Part shown: positions 35,839 to 44,400 of the stretch, piece after piece | Numbering within the stretch: position 1 is the stretch's first letter | Layout of the letters: each line of letters begins with the position of its first letter | Program-made: the position numbers and the translations under genes | Notes under the pieces: model-generated | What the model was told of the DNA's origin: nothing | The model's database searches: none | The model's input: the letters and a program-made list of their open reading frames with translations, nothing else | From: JAAZCI01 sp046462535 | Lineage (GTDB): Bacteria; Pseudomonadota; Gammaproteobacteria; Cardiobacteriales; Wohlfahrtiimonadaceae | DNA length: 64,000 nt | Direction: 5' to 3' | Assembly (NCBI GenBank): GCA_046462535.1 | Contig: JBKGVF010000018.1 | Coordinates: forward strand, 62,001 to 126,000

Positions 35839-36246
35839 ATGAAAAAAATCACCCGGTCACTTACGACCCTATTTACTCTTCTCTTTATCATTGCATGCTC
35901 AGATGTGGTCAGCGCTAACTCACCTGAAGGGACTGTTAAAAACATGTTTACCGCTTTAGAGACTGCAAATGTTGAGCTCTATCTCTCAACCGTGGATACC
36001 GAAGGGATGGAGGCTGCAGAAATTGCACTTGTTTCTGCTAAGCTCGAAGAGTTTCTTGATGAAGTTGCTGCTGAGTTTAAAGCAGAAGGGGGGATTAAAA
36101 AATTAACTATCGATGAGGTTACCTATAATAAAGATAAGAGTAGAGCAACTGTTACCGTTACCCTAGTCAGTGGAAAGGGGGAGTCTAATACCGATGATGT
36201 TCCTCTTATTAAGAGAGATGATGGCTGGAAAGTAAGCAGCTTTTAA
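35839..36246 (+). CDS. DUF4878-like lipoprotein
   Basis: A 135-residue protein with a lipoprotein signal (LLFIIAC, lipidated Cys at residue 20). After the Cys it follows the DUF4878 layout: SPEGTVKNMFTALETANVELYLSTVD near the start, a charged helical middle, and closing strands ATVTVTLVSGKGES...VPLIKRDDGWKVSSF. This is a small cone-shaped NTF2-like fold with unknown role, found in lipoproteins. A Shine-Dalgarno, AGGAAGG, sits 8 bases upstream. A terminator-like hairpin (36262-36291) follows 15 bp after the stop. It probably stands on its own promoter in the AT-rich 173-bp region upstream. Confidence 0.72.
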   Translation: MKKITRSLTTLFTLLFIIACSDVVSANSPEGTVKNMFTALETANVELYLSTVDTEGMEAAEIALVSAKLEEFLDEVAAEFKAEGGIKKLTIDEVTYNKDKSRATVTVTLVSGKGESNTDDVPLIKRDDGWKVSSF

Positions 36247-36261
36247 ACAGCAACTCATCTC

Positions 36262-36291
36262 AATAAGGCCGCTCGGTAGAGCGGTCTTATT
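36262..36291 (+). terminator. terminator-like hairpin after the DUF4878 gene, abutting the next gene
   Basis: AATAAGGCCGCTC pairs with GAGCGGTCTTATT (13 bp, one G-U) across a 4-base GGTA loop. The T-rich part is within the stem arm and only TATG follows. It ends one base before an in-frame ATG (36292) of the hydrolase gene. This argues that the hydrolase starts further downstream and that its expression may partly depend on read-through. Confidence 0.6.
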
Positions 36292-36315
36292 ATGTTAATA
36301 GGTGGTATGAGCGTA

Positions 36316-36918
36316 ATGCGACAAATTCTTGCCCTCTTATTTTTTTTAAACTTCGGTTTTGCTTCCGCAGATCAACCTCTGCCTAGATATGATGAGCTCT
36401 TTGAGGAACTTGGGATCACCTCTGGTGACTTAATCTTTCGAGAAGGTGTTACCCTTATTAGCGATATTGTGCGCGGCTTTGAAGAGGATAATCACACTCC
36501 TTTTAGCCATGTAGGCATAGTAATCTATGAAGAAGAGGAGTGGCGAGTACTACACGCTGCTCCATCAGAATCTCCAGATACCCCATCTGGAGTAATGATT
36601 GACCCATTAGCCTACTTTCTTGCTCCCGAGCGTAGTGCCCATTTTGCACTCTACCGAATCTCTTCTAGCATCACAGAACGACAGGCAGCTCTCAATCATG
36701 CCTATCAACGTTTGGGTGAGCCATTCCATTACAAAGAAGAGGAAGGAACCTATTGCACCTCCCTAATTGATGATGCATGGAAAGCAATTGGGCATAACCT
36801 CACATTCACATTCACTCCTATTACGCTCCCCCTATTTGAAGGAGAGTATCTCTTTCCATCCCATATGGTGAAATCCCCTCATCTAATCAAGCTCTACTCC
36901 ACCTATGATACTCCATAA
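36316..36918 (+). CDS. YiiX/YaeF-like permuted papain-fold (C92) cysteine hydrolase, secreted
   Basis: About 200 residues. The signal peptide is MRQILALLFFLNFGFASA. The mature part fits the permuted NlpC/P60-like C92 family. GDLIFREG opens the fold and the nucleophile-partner His is in FSHVGIVIYEEEEWRVLHAAP (about 63-83). The catalytic Cys lies late, in EEGTYCTSLIDDAW (about residue 146), which is the permuted order. Relatives cleave amide bonds in peptidoglycan peptides or lipid-linked substrates, but biochemical data are few. Start choice: AGGTGG (36300-36305) fits the ATG at 36316 (10-base spacing). ATGs at 36292 and 36307 are less well placed, the first directly against a hairpin. Confidence 0.75.
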   Translation: MRQILALLFFLNFGFASADQPLPRYDELFEELGITSGDLIFREGVTLISDIVRGFEEDNHTPFSHVGIVIYEEEEWRVLHAAPSESPDTPSGVMIDPLAYFLAPERSAHFALYRISSSITERQAALNHAYQRLGEPFHYKEEEGTYCTSLIDDAWKAIGHNLTFTFTPITLPLFEGEYLFPSHMVKSPHLIKLYSTYDTP

Positions 36919-36948
36919 AAAAGTCCGCACAAAAGGCGGACTTCTTAT
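36917..36948. terminator. bidirectional terminator between the C92 hydrolase gene and der
   Basis: AAGTCCGC pairs with GCGGACTT across a 7-base loop. The hairpin is flanked by A-rich sequence on the left and TTCTTATT on the right, so it reads as a terminator on both strands. Minus-strand transcription of der ends into seven T. Confidence 0.82.
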
Positions 36949-36984
36949 TAATGACGATCAACACTATTCTCAATCAGCTCTAAA

Positions 36985-38370
36985 TTAACGACGTCGATTA
37001 CGTCGACGACGCCCCTCCTCTTTAGGTCGCTTCTTTCCAGCATAAGGATTATCACCCTGCTTGAAATTGATTCGTACAGGAGTCCCATATAGATCTAATG
37101 CATCATAATAAGTCTTCGCTAAATAACGTTGATAGCTCTCACTAACATATTGAGTCCGATTCCCATGAATAATCACCTGTAAGGGGTTTCTTCCTCCTTG
37201 GTGCGCATAACGCAACTTCGGCGCAAAGCCTTTAACAACCGGCGGCTGATGATTCTGAATAGCGCGCTCTAATATATTGGAGAGTTTATTAGTAGAGAAC
37301 TCCTGCATCGAACTATCATAGGTCTTAATCGCCTCTTTTAAGATACGATTTACCCCTGAGCCTTTAAGTGCAGAGACAAAGAGTGGTTGAGCAAAATCGA
37401 TAAAAGAGTAGCGGCGATCGAAATCCTGTCGAATCCACTCCCGCTCATCCTGCTCAACTGCATCCCACTTATTAACGACCAATACTAAAGGACGATTATA
37501 ATCAAGAGCATATCCTAAAAGCGTTGCATCTTGATCTGAAAGTCCCTCTTTTGCGTCAAAGACAAAGATCGCAACATTACAACGCTCTAGTGCCTCTAAA
37601 CTCTTAATAACACTAAACTTTTCAATCTTATCATCCACACGGCTACGACGACGAATGCCCGCTGTATCAATTAAAATTAAATCTCGATCATATGCCTTAA
37701 AAGGGATCTCAATACTATCACGGGTAGTGCCGGCAATATCGGTGGCTAATAGACGCTCCTCTCCCAACATATTGTTGATCAATGTGGATTTTCCAGCGTT
37801 AGGACGACCGATAACCGCTAAGCGGATCTGTCCATCCTCTAGATCTTCCTCTATAACTTCAAACAGATCGAGGTCAACATGTGTAAACGCCTCTTCAATC
37901 AATGGTAAAAACCCTTGGTTATGGGTAGCAGAAACTGCATAGGGTGTACCTAGCCCTAATCCATAAAACTCACTCGTGATAATAGCAGAGTCCACCCCCT
38001 CCGCCTTATTAACCACAACAATTACTGGTTTACTAAGACGGCGTAAACGAGCCGCTATCTCCTCATCAGCACCCGTAATTCCTGCACGGCCATCTACAAC
38101 AAAAAAGATCACATCCGCTTCATCTGCAGCAACCCACACCTGCTGCTCGATCAATGTATCGATCTTCTCCTCTTCACCACTTAGCCCCCCTGTATCCATA
38201 ACAAGATATGGCTTACTGCCAACACGCCCATCCCCATATTGGCGATCACGGGTTAAACCCGGCTGATCTGCAACCAGCGCATCACGTGTCTGCGTTAAAA
38301 TATTGTAGATGGTCGATTTTCCCACATTAGGGCGACCAATCAATGCAAAGAGAGGTAATGACTGCTTCAT
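36985..38370 (-). CDS. der: ribosome biogenesis GTPase Der (EngA)
   Basis: A 461-residue double GTPase needed for 50S subunit maturation. It has two tandem G domains, with G1 motifs GRPNVGKST (12-20) and GRPNAGKST (about 193-201), matching NKxD boxes (VVNKAEG, VVNKWDA) and DTGGLSG / DTAGIRRRS switch regions. A C-terminal KH-like domain is followed by a basic tail (KKRPKEEGRRRRNRRR). It is the last gene of the ndk-to-der run, 5 bp after bamB, the same pairing as in E. coli. A bidirectional terminator lies just downstream. Confidence 0.97.
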   Translation of the reverse strand: MKQSLPLFALIGRPNVGKSTIYNILTQTRDALVADQPGLTRDRQYGDGRVGSKPYLVMDTGGLSGEEEKIDTLIEQQVWVAADEADVIFFVVDGRAGITGADEEIAARLRRLSKPVIVVVNKAEGVDSAIITSEFYGLGLGTPYAVSATHNQGFLPLIEEAFTHVDLDLFEVIEEDLEDGQIRLAVIGRPNAGKSTLINNMLGEERLLATDIAGTTRDSIEIPFKAYDRDLILIDTAGIRRRSRVDDKIEKFSVIKSLEALERCNVAIFVFDAKEGLSDQDATLLGYALDYNRPLVLVVNKWDAVEQDEREWIRQDFDRRYSFIDFAQPLFVSALKGSGVNRILKEAIKTYDSSMQEFSTNKLSNILERAIQNHQPPVVKGFAPKLRYAHQGGRNPLQVIIHGNRTQYVSESYQRYLAKTYYDALDLYGTPVRINFKQGDNPYAGKKRPKEEGRRRRNRRR

Positions 38371-38375
38371 AGTTC

Positions 38376-39518
38376 TTATAATCCAATACGGTAGATACCG
38401 CCAGCACGATCCATAAGGATCATTGTATTATTAATCAGGAGTGTATCAGGCAAGAAGCCCTGACTACTCACTCTACTGCTCTTAATTAAGGCGCCTGTTG
38501 TGCTATTGATGTAGTGAAGGTAACCCTCATAATCCCCCACAACAAGGGTCGTCCCTAGAAGTTGGGGCTCTGTCAACCAACGACCAATGAGATCATTATT
38601 GACCCAAACCTCCTCTCCATTGCGGCTTGCCAGTGCACGCAAACGACTGTCGAGCTCTACCGCATAAATAGTCTCATGATCTGCTGCAATTCCTGCGTGA
38701 ACTCCCGAACCTGCCTGCCATAAAAGACGGCCATTAGTGGTTAAGGCAGTCACTCCGTTTGTTGTTGTCGCCGCATAGATACGATCCCCCATCTGGATCG
38801 GGGCAGCATCAATATCCCGCAGCTGCCCCATTAGACTACCATCTTGCATTTTGCCTAGATTAACACCCCAGATGATTTTACCATCCTCTAAGTCTAGCAA
38901 GCCTAGCTGACCAATATCATTCGGTAGGAGCAACTTCCCATCAAAAACCATCGGTTGTGCTCCACCCCGGGTTCCCATTTCAGGACGAGCAACGATATAA
39001 GCCCAACGCTCTTCACCCGTTAGAAGATCAAATGCCTCTACCGCTCCACTTAAGGTACGTACAATTGCTAAAGAGGGAGTAGCAATCGGTGCCGTTGCCG
39101 CTGATCCTAACACCTCTTTACGCCATAGTTCACTACCATCACCTGCGGAAAGAGCTACTAACTCCCCTTGCGCCGTTCCTACAAGAAGAACGCCATTAGC
39201 CGCACCAACACCTGCATAGAGCTTCCCTACTGAGCGGCTCCAACGAATGGCCCCACTACTTAAGTCAAGTGCAGTGACAGCTCCATTTTCACCAGCAACA
39301 AAGAGTGCTCCATCACTTTCAGCAAGATGGAAGCGTAAACCACTACGCAGTGAGGTTTTACTATTGGTTTTACTGCTCCAGATAACCCCACTATTGGCCT
39401 GCTCAATTAATGCAGGGTTCAGTTCTCTTGGCTGTGGAAGATTGGATTTTCCTGAGAGGAAGCCACTACACCCCGCCACAAAGAGCGACGCTATTCCGAT
39501 CATCACATATTTATTCAT
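38376..39518 (-). CDS. bamB: outer membrane assembly lipoprotein BamB
   Basis: A 380-residue lipoprotein (lipobox VAGC, Cys17) that would fold into an eight-bladed beta-propeller of PQQ-like repeats. Recurrent blades read ALDLSSGAIRWSRSVG, ALSAGDGSELWRKEV, AFDLLTGEERWAY and LLDLEDGKIIWGVN. BamB scaffolds BamA in the machinery that inserts beta-barrels into the outer membrane. It lies between yfgM and der as in E. coli, 49 bp after yfgM. Length and composition are normal for the family. Confidence 0.95.
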   Translation of the reverse strand: MNKYVMIGIASLFVAGCSGFLSGKSNLPQPRELNPALIEQANSGVIWSSKTNSKTSLRSGLRFHLAESDGALFVAGENGAVTALDLSSGAIRWSRSVGKLYAGVGAANGVLLVGTAQGELVALSAGDGSELWRKEVLGSAATAPIATPSLAIVRTLSGAVEAFDLLTGEERWAYIVARPEMGTRGGAQPMVFDGKLLLPNDIGQLGLLDLEDGKIIWGVNLGKMQDGSLMGQLRDIDAAPIQMGDRIYAATTTNGVTALTTNGRLLWQAGSGVHAGIAADHETIYAVELDSRLRALASRNGEEVWVNNDLIGRWLTEPQLLGTTLVVGDYEGYLHYINSTTGALIKSSRVSSQGFLPDTLLINNTMILMDRAGGIYRIGL

Positions 39519-39567
39519 ATAAGGCCTTCATTAAAAATAGAGTTGTATTAAATAGAAAGGGCTGAGT

Positions 39568-40191
39568 TTAGAGGGGACCACCTAATGCTTCAAGCTTATA
39601 GAGTGTTAACTCCGTAAACTTACCCGCCTCAATAGCCTCTTCATAGCGGAGACGAGCCTTATCTGGCTGCTCTAGCTTAAGATAGATATCCCCAGCAATA
39701 TTTTTAGCCAATCCTCGATAGCCCGAAGAGCTTATCTCCTCAATATAACTCAACGCCTCTTCATAAGCCCCTTCGTTATAGAGTAACTGACTTAAGCGGT
39801 AGTAGAGCAGATCTCGGATAATAGGATCCTTCTCATACTCTAATGCGCTAATAAGCTGATCACGGCGAATCTCACCTGAGTTTGCTCCTTGTGCCACCTT
39901 AATTGCTGCCAAAGAATGATAGATAGGATGCTTCTCTTCTGAGAGAGCATCGGCTGCAGCTAAAACCTCAGGAGCTTCTGGATCTGCCCCAGATAGAGTT
40001 CGATTAAAGAGGTTATACGCTTCTGAAGCCTCTTCAACAGCTCTGATCTGCTGCTCTTTGTAGTAATGAATACCGATAAATAGGGCGATAGATCCCACCA
40101 CCAATAGTACTAAAAATGTACTATTCTCCCTTAGCCAATCAAGGAGCGCTTCTGCTCTTTGCTCATCTGTCTCAAACTGATTTAGACTCAT
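39568..40191 (-). CDS. yfgM: YfgM/ancillary SecYEG translocon subunit (TPR-like)
   Basis: A 207-residue inner-membrane protein. It has a short cytoplasmic start (SLNQFETDEQRAEALLDWLREN), one transmembrane helix (about 24-42, FLVLLVVGSIALFIGIHYY) and a periplasmic tetratricopeptide-like domain (YRLSQLLYNEGAYEEALSYIEE and the ISSSGYRGLAKNIAGDIYLKLEQPDKARLRYEEAIEAG region). In E. coli YfgM associates with SecYEG and PpiD and helps periplasmic folding; it also affects RcsB stability. The start is the ATG at 40191, 4 bp after the hisS stop; the longer open frame overlaps hisS. It is coupled to hisS upstream and bamB downstream. Confidence 0.92.
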   Translation of the reverse strand: MSLNQFETDEQRAEALLDWLRENSTFLVLLVVGSIALFIGIHYYKEQQIRAVEEASEAYNLFNRTLSGADPEAPEVLAAADALSEEKHPIYHSLAAIKVAQGANSGEIRRDQLISALEYEKDPIIRDLLYYRLSQLLYNEGAYEEALSYIEEISSSGYRGLAKNIAGDIYLKLEQPDKARLRYEEAIEAGKFTELTLYKLEALGGPL

Positions 40192-40195
40192 CTCT

Positions 40196-41500
40196 CTACC
40201 CCTTAACTTTCTTATCAAAAAGTGAGTCAATACCCTGCTCACATCCTTTTAAAAGCTGCTCTTCTGTCAGAGTAATCTGCTCCCCATCTTGACGTAAATC
40301 ACGCACAACAATCGTTTGCGCCTTGAGCTCTTCTTCACCAATAATCAGTGCATAACGGGCATTTGATCGATCTGCTCGACGCATCTGAGAGCGCATACTT
40401 CCACCACCGAGATTGGTAATGATTTTACATCCCGGAAGTGCATCCCGAAGTGCCTCAATTAGCGTAAGTCCGTAGAGCATGGCATCTTCACCCAAAAAGA
40501 CCGTTGTTAAGAGAGGTGGGGTATACTTTTCCGGAACATCACATGCCTTACAGAGAAGGAGAAGGCGCTCCATTCCAATACCGAAACCTAAGGCAGGTGT
40601 CGCTCGCCCCCCTAGCTCCTCCACCATCCCATCATATCGTCCCCCGCCGCAGACTGTTCCCTGTGCTCCTAATTGATCTGTCGTCCACTCAAAAACGGTC
40701 CGTGTATAGTAATCCATTCCCCGCACAATTCTCGGATTGACAATATAAGGAATCTTTAATTGATCAAGTTGAGTACAGACGCGATCAAAATGGCTCTTCG
40801 ACTCAGCATCTAAGTAATCGATCAATGCCGGAGCATCTGCAATCATCTCCGCCATTTGGGGATTTTTTGAATCCAGTATACGTAAAGGATTGCTATAGAG
40901 TCGCCGTTGGCTCTCCTCATCTAATAGCTCCTTGTGCATCTCAAAATACTCAATGAGTGCTTGACGATAGATCTTGCGACTCTCAGGAACACCCATAGAA
41001 TTAAGCTCTAAGGTTAAGACATGATCAATCCCTAACCGTTTCCAGAGACGCGCTAACATCGCTAATATCTCAGCATCAATATCGGGGGTCTCAATACCGA
41101 AAACCTCAACATCTGCCTGATGGAATTGGCGATAGCGCCCTTTTTGTGGCCGTTCATAACGAAATGCTGGCCCAATTTGCCAAACTTTCTGAATCTGATT
41201 GTGAAATAACCCATGCTCTACCCCTGCCCGAACAATTCCTGCTGTCATTTCTGGGCGAAGGGTCAAACTAAGCTCATCATTCTGATCGGAGAAGGTATAC
41301 ATCTCTTTCTCAACAATATCAGTCACCTCACCTAAAGAGCGGGTAAAGAGTCGTGTCTCCTCAATTATAGGAGTACGCAACTCAAGATATCCATACTCAG
41401 TAAAGATCGATTTCAGCTCCTGCTCAATTGTCTGCCAATAAAAACTCTCTTCCGGGAGCCAATCTCGCATTCCTCGGATAGCATTTATCTTTCTACTCAC
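40196..41500 (-). CDS. hisS: histidyl-tRNA synthetase
   Basis: A class II aminoacyl-tRNA synthetase of about 434 residues, charging tRNA-His. Motif 2 shows RPEMTAGIVRA and AFRYERPQKGRYRQFHQ. The histidine-specific blocks RGMDYYTRTVFEW and VCGGGRYDGMVEELGG are present, as is motif 3 GFGIGMERLLLL. The C-terminal anticodon domain ends near GEQITL. I start at the GTG at 41500 (VSRKINAIRGMRD), which matches the usual short N-terminus and follows a purine-rich AGGAAGAAGAAG. The alternative TTG at 41521 adds seven basic residues. It overlaps rodZ by 8 bp; ispG, which sits here in E. coli, is absent. Confidence 0.95.
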   Translation of the reverse strand: MSRKINAIRGMRDWLPEESFYWQTIEQELKSIFTEYGYLELRTPIIEETRLFTRSLGEVTDIVEKEMYTFSDQNDELSLTLRPEMTAGIVRAGVEHGLFHNQIQKVWQIGPAFRYERPQKGRYRQFHQADVEVFGIETPDIDAEILAMLARLWKRLGIDHVLTLELNSMGVPESRKIYRQALIEYFEMHKELLDEESQRRLYSNPLRILDSKNPQMAEMIADAPALIDYLDAESKSHFDRVCTQLDQLKIPYIVNPRIVRGMDYYTRTVFEWTTDQLGAQGTVCGGGRYDGMVEELGGRATPALGFGIGMERLLLLCKACDVPEKYTPPLLTTVFLGEDAMLYGLTLIEALRDALPGCKIITNLGGGSMRSQMRRADRSNARYALIIGEEELKAQTIVVRDLRQDGEQITLTEEQLLKGCEQGIDSLFDKKVKG

Positions 41501-42476
41501 CTTCTTCTTCCTGTGCGTCAATAGTGAAATTTTTAACTACGGTACTACTAGTTGGGCGATAGATCATCTCATCAACTCGCTCACCACCGATATAGATAGA
41601 CTCAACTACTTGGGCATTTCCAACCCGTACAGAGTAGGGGGGTGTCCCAATAAACTGATGCGTTCCTGCTGTCAGTAGACGACTCTCATTTAAGGTGCGC
41701 GGACCATCTTTAATGCTTACCCAACACTCATCATTAACAACAATTGTTAACTGTCCTGGTACAATCTCCTCTCGGTCGATAAGCTCATCATTAACTTCAG
41801 CCTCTTCTCGATACTCCTCTTTCCGTTGCTGTGAGATAATCGCCTCTGCTCGCTCACTCTCTTCAAGAAGCGCCGCTTCACGCTCCTCCTGCGCTTGACG
41901 AGATGCTTCAAGATCCGCTAAAACCTCCTCCTCTAAATATTGCTCTAACTCCAACAGCTCTTCTGCCGCTGAATCTGCCACACTCTCTGCATCATCCCAC
42001 TTCTCAAGGTGGGGACCACCTGCAATCTGAGGCTCTGTCAGTAGCTCATCCCTAAACATGGCTTCCTCACTCTCTCGCTCACCAACAGGCAATACTCCTA
42101 TATAAATTCCAAAAGCCGTTAATCCACAAAGGAGAATTAAACCAAAAAGGTAGTAGCGAAAGCGTCGACTCTTTCTTCTAGTTGCCACCTCTGAGCGCAC
42201 CTTTAATGTTTGATCAAGCTCACGATAGAGGGGATCTACCTCTTTTAACCCACTGAGCATCTCCTCAAACTCTTCTTGGTCGAGCTCTAAATAGGCAGCA
42301 TATTTACGGAGATAACTTTTTGTGTAGACAAGTGCCCCTGCACTCTTAAAGTCACCCGCTTCAAGAGCCTCTAAAAGGGTTAATCGCAAGGGAAGTGCTC
42401 GAGCAACATCTTCTAGCTCAACACCTTTTGCTAATCTCTGCTCCTTTAGTAGCTCACCGATTTTTTCAGATAGCAT
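41493..42476 (-). CDS. rodZ: cytoskeleton protein RodZ
   Basis: A 327-residue bitopic membrane protein linking MreB to the elongation machinery. It has a cytoplasmic helix-turn-helix domain (about 4-85; IGELLKEQRLAKGVELEDVARALPL), a basic juxtamembrane patch (RKSRRFR), one TM helix (107-128), and a long acidic periplasmic linker with heptad-like Glu/Leu content (about 165-235). The C-terminal DUF4115 beta domain (LTIVVNDECWVSIKDGPRTL, FIGTPPYSVRVGNAQ) follows. It lies between pilW and hisS and its last 8 bp overlap hisS. The Glu-rich linker is longer than its charge composition would suggest for a simple spacer, but such linkers are normal in RodZ. Confidence 0.92.
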   Translation of the reverse strand: MLSEKIGELLKEQRLAKGVELEDVARALPLRLTLLEALEAGDFKSAGALVYTKSYLRKYAAYLELDQEEFEEMLSGLKEVDPLYRELDQTLKVRSEVATRRKSRRFRYYLFGLILLCGLTAFGIYIGVLPVGERESEEAMFRDELLTEPQIAGGPHLEKWDDAESVADSAAEELLELEQYLEEEVLADLEASRQAQEEREAALLEESERAEAIISQQRKEEYREEAEVNDELIDREEIVPGQLTIVVNDECWVSIKDGPRTLNESRLLTAGTHQFIGTPPYSVRVGNAQVVESIYIGGERVDEMIYRPTSSTVVKNFTIDAQEEEGE

Positions 42477-42501
42477 CTATTAATCCCCTTTGCTAAATCT
42501 T

Positions 42502-43233
42502 TTAGCCACGAAACTGTGTCTGCAATATATTTTGATATTTCTCTATCGCCCCACTATTATTTGCCGATCGAGCCGCTGCCAATCCTAATTGGGCACTGTT
42601 GTAGGTATATCCTTTAAGATCATGATAGATATCGAGTGCTGCAAGTGCTTCGGCCCCTCGATTAAGTGAAAGCAACGCCTGCGCCTGATGGTAATATGAG
42701 AGTGGGTAGGTAGGGTCACTCATAATCGCTAATTCTGCATACTGCAATGCCTCTCCACTCTGCTGAAGAAATTCAGCACACTCAGAGGCGCCCGCATATA
42801 AGCCCGCTCGCACTGAATTAGGACTAGAGCCTGCAGCGGTAGAGGCTAAAGAGTCCTTTCCACGCTGCTTGCATAGTAGTCTTGTATAATTCACCATTGC
42901 TTGCTCATAGTAAGGGTCTAAGCTAATCGCTTTAGCAAAAAAATCAGAAGCATCTGAAACTTTTCCACGCCGCTCCTGTAGAACTCCTAAGGCATTATAG
43001 ACATCTGGAAAATTGGGGTTTCCTGATACTGCTTTTAGTAGCTTCTCTTCAGCAGCCTCATAGTTCGCAGAGTTAACATAACTCGTCCCTAACTCATAAT
43101 TGACACGCACCGAGCGCTCTAAGTCATCGATCGTCACCCGTCCCCCCTTGCTGCTAGAGGTGCTCACCCCCCCAGTCGATGCACAGGCCGAAAGCAGTAA
43201 TCCAAAAAGTGACAAAGTGATCCATCTCTTCAT
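42502..43233 (-). CDS. pilW: type IV pilus biogenesis/stability lipoprotein PilW (PilF), TPR
   Basis: A 243-residue outer-membrane-associated lipoprotein (lipobox LSAC, Cys17) made of tetratricopeptide repeats. The repeats read VNYELGTSYVNSANYEAAEEKLLKAV, FPDVYNALGVLQERRGKVSDASDFFAKAI and YPLSYYHQAQALLSLNRGAEALAAL. PilW/PilF acts as pilotin, helping the secretin PilQ assemble in type IV pilus systems. In this operon position (between rlmN and rodZ) it is standard even in species with few pili. No pil operon is in the window. It starts 31 bp after rlmN with MKRWITLSLFG. Confidence 0.88.
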   Translation of the reverse strand: MKRWITLSLFGLLLSACASTGGVSTSSSKGGRVTIDDLERSVRVNYELGTSYVNSANYEAAEEKLLKAVSGNPNFPDVYNALGVLQERRGKVSDASDFFAKAISLDPYYEQAMVNYTRLLCKQRGKDSLASTAAGSSPNSVRAGLYAGASECAEFLQQSGEALQYAELAIMSDPTYPLSYYHQAQALLSLNRGAEALAALDIYHDLKGYTYNSAQLGLAAARSANNSGAIEKYQNILQTQFRG

Positions 43234-43264
43234 TGTTCTGTTATCCTCTTACTTCGCTCAAAGA

Positions 43265-44380
43265 TTAACCCCGTGTGCGCCGAGTTCTATCCTTCACCTT
43301 ACCCGCCAATTGCCCACACGCAGCATCTATATCTTCACCTCTTGTTTTGCGGGTGACTACAACTATACCATAGCTAACTAAGACATCTCGGAAGCGATTG
43401 ATCTGTGCTTCCGGCGAGGTTTTATAATCGGTCTCTGGGAAGGGATTAAAGGGGATAAGATTCACCTTTCCAGGAATATCTTTAATTAATCTGGCTAATG
43501 CATGAGCATCTTCAATACCATCATTTACACCATCTAGCATTACATACTCCCAAGTGACCTTTTTTCTCGGTGATAAGGAGAGATATGCTCGGCACGCCTC
43601 AAGGAGCTCCTCAATTGGGTATTTCTCATTAATCGGCACAAGCTCATCACGCAGAGTATTGTAAGGAGCATGAAGCGAAACTGCTAACGCAACATCAATA
43701 TCCTCTTTAAGGCGGTAGAGCGCAGGAACAATGCCTGAAGTACTCACCGTTACTCGACGTTTAGAGAAGCCAAAACCAAAATCATGAAGCATAATCTTCA
43801 ATGCATCAACAACATTACGATAATTTAGAAGGGGCTCTCCCATTCCCATAAAGACAATATTGGTCACTTTTCGCGGTGTGTTATAAGCCATCTCGTCGCT
43901 ATAATCGCCTAACAGCTTCTTGACCACCACCACTTGCCCAACAATCTCCTCAACAGAGAGATTACGATTAAATCCCTGCTTACCTGTTGAGCAGAAAGAG
44001 CAATCTAAAGCACACCCGATTTGAGATGAGACACAGAGTGTTCCTCGCCCCTCCTCAGGAATATAGACCATCTCAATCCCGTTACCAGAATCGAGCTTAA
44101 TTAACCATTTTTTGGTCCCATCTTTTGAGGGTTGCTCTTCAACTACCTTAGGGAGTCTCAGCTCAGTTCTCTCTTTAAGCTTCTCACGAGTCTTTTTCGA
44201 GATGTCGGTCATCTCATCGATCGACTCAATCCCTTTATGGTAGAGCCACTTCATTATCTGCTCTGCCCGGTAAGGCTTCTCACCGATAGAAGTGCAGAAA
44301 TCTTTAAGACCCTCAAAGGTTAACCCGTAAAGGTTAACCTTTGAAGAATCTTCAACTCTTATGTCGATATTATCTAACAT
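43265..44380 (-). CDS. rlmN: dual-specificity 23S rRNA/tRNA methyltransferase RlmN
   Basis: A 371-residue radical-SAM methylase forming m2A2503 in 23S rRNA and m2A37 in some tRNAs. The SAM [4Fe-4S] motif is CALDCSFC (C123, C127, C130). The two mechanistic cysteines are in TLCVSS (C116) and near the C-terminus in DIDAACGQLAG. VTVSTSGIVPAL and FMGMGEPLLNY are further family blocks. I start at MLDNIDIRV (44380), preceded by GAAGAAGAG and 4 bases; ten codons of extension upstream overlap ndk-side sequence without a ribosome site. It lies 20 bp after ndk and is co-directional with pilW. Confidence 0.96.
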   Translation of the reverse strand: MLDNIDIRVEDSSKVNLYGLTFEGLKDFCTSIGEKPYRAEQIMKWLYHKGIESIDEMTDISKKTREKLKERTELRLPKVVEEQPSKDGTKKWLIKLDSGNGIEMVYIPEEGRGTLCVSSQIGCALDCSFCSTGKQGFNRNLSVEEIVGQVVVVKKLLGDYSDEMAYNTPRKVTNIVFMGMGEPLLNYRNVVDALKIMLHDFGFGFSKRRVTVSTSGIVPALYRLKEDIDVALAVSLHAPYNTLRDELVPINEKYPIEELLEACRAYLSLSPRKKVTWEYVMLDGVNDGIEDAHALARLIKDIPGKVNLIPFNPFPETDYKTSPEAQINRFRDVLVSYGIVVVTRKTRGEDIDAACGQLAGKVKDRTRRTRG

Positions 44381-44400
44381 TAAACTCTTCTTCTCTCTGA

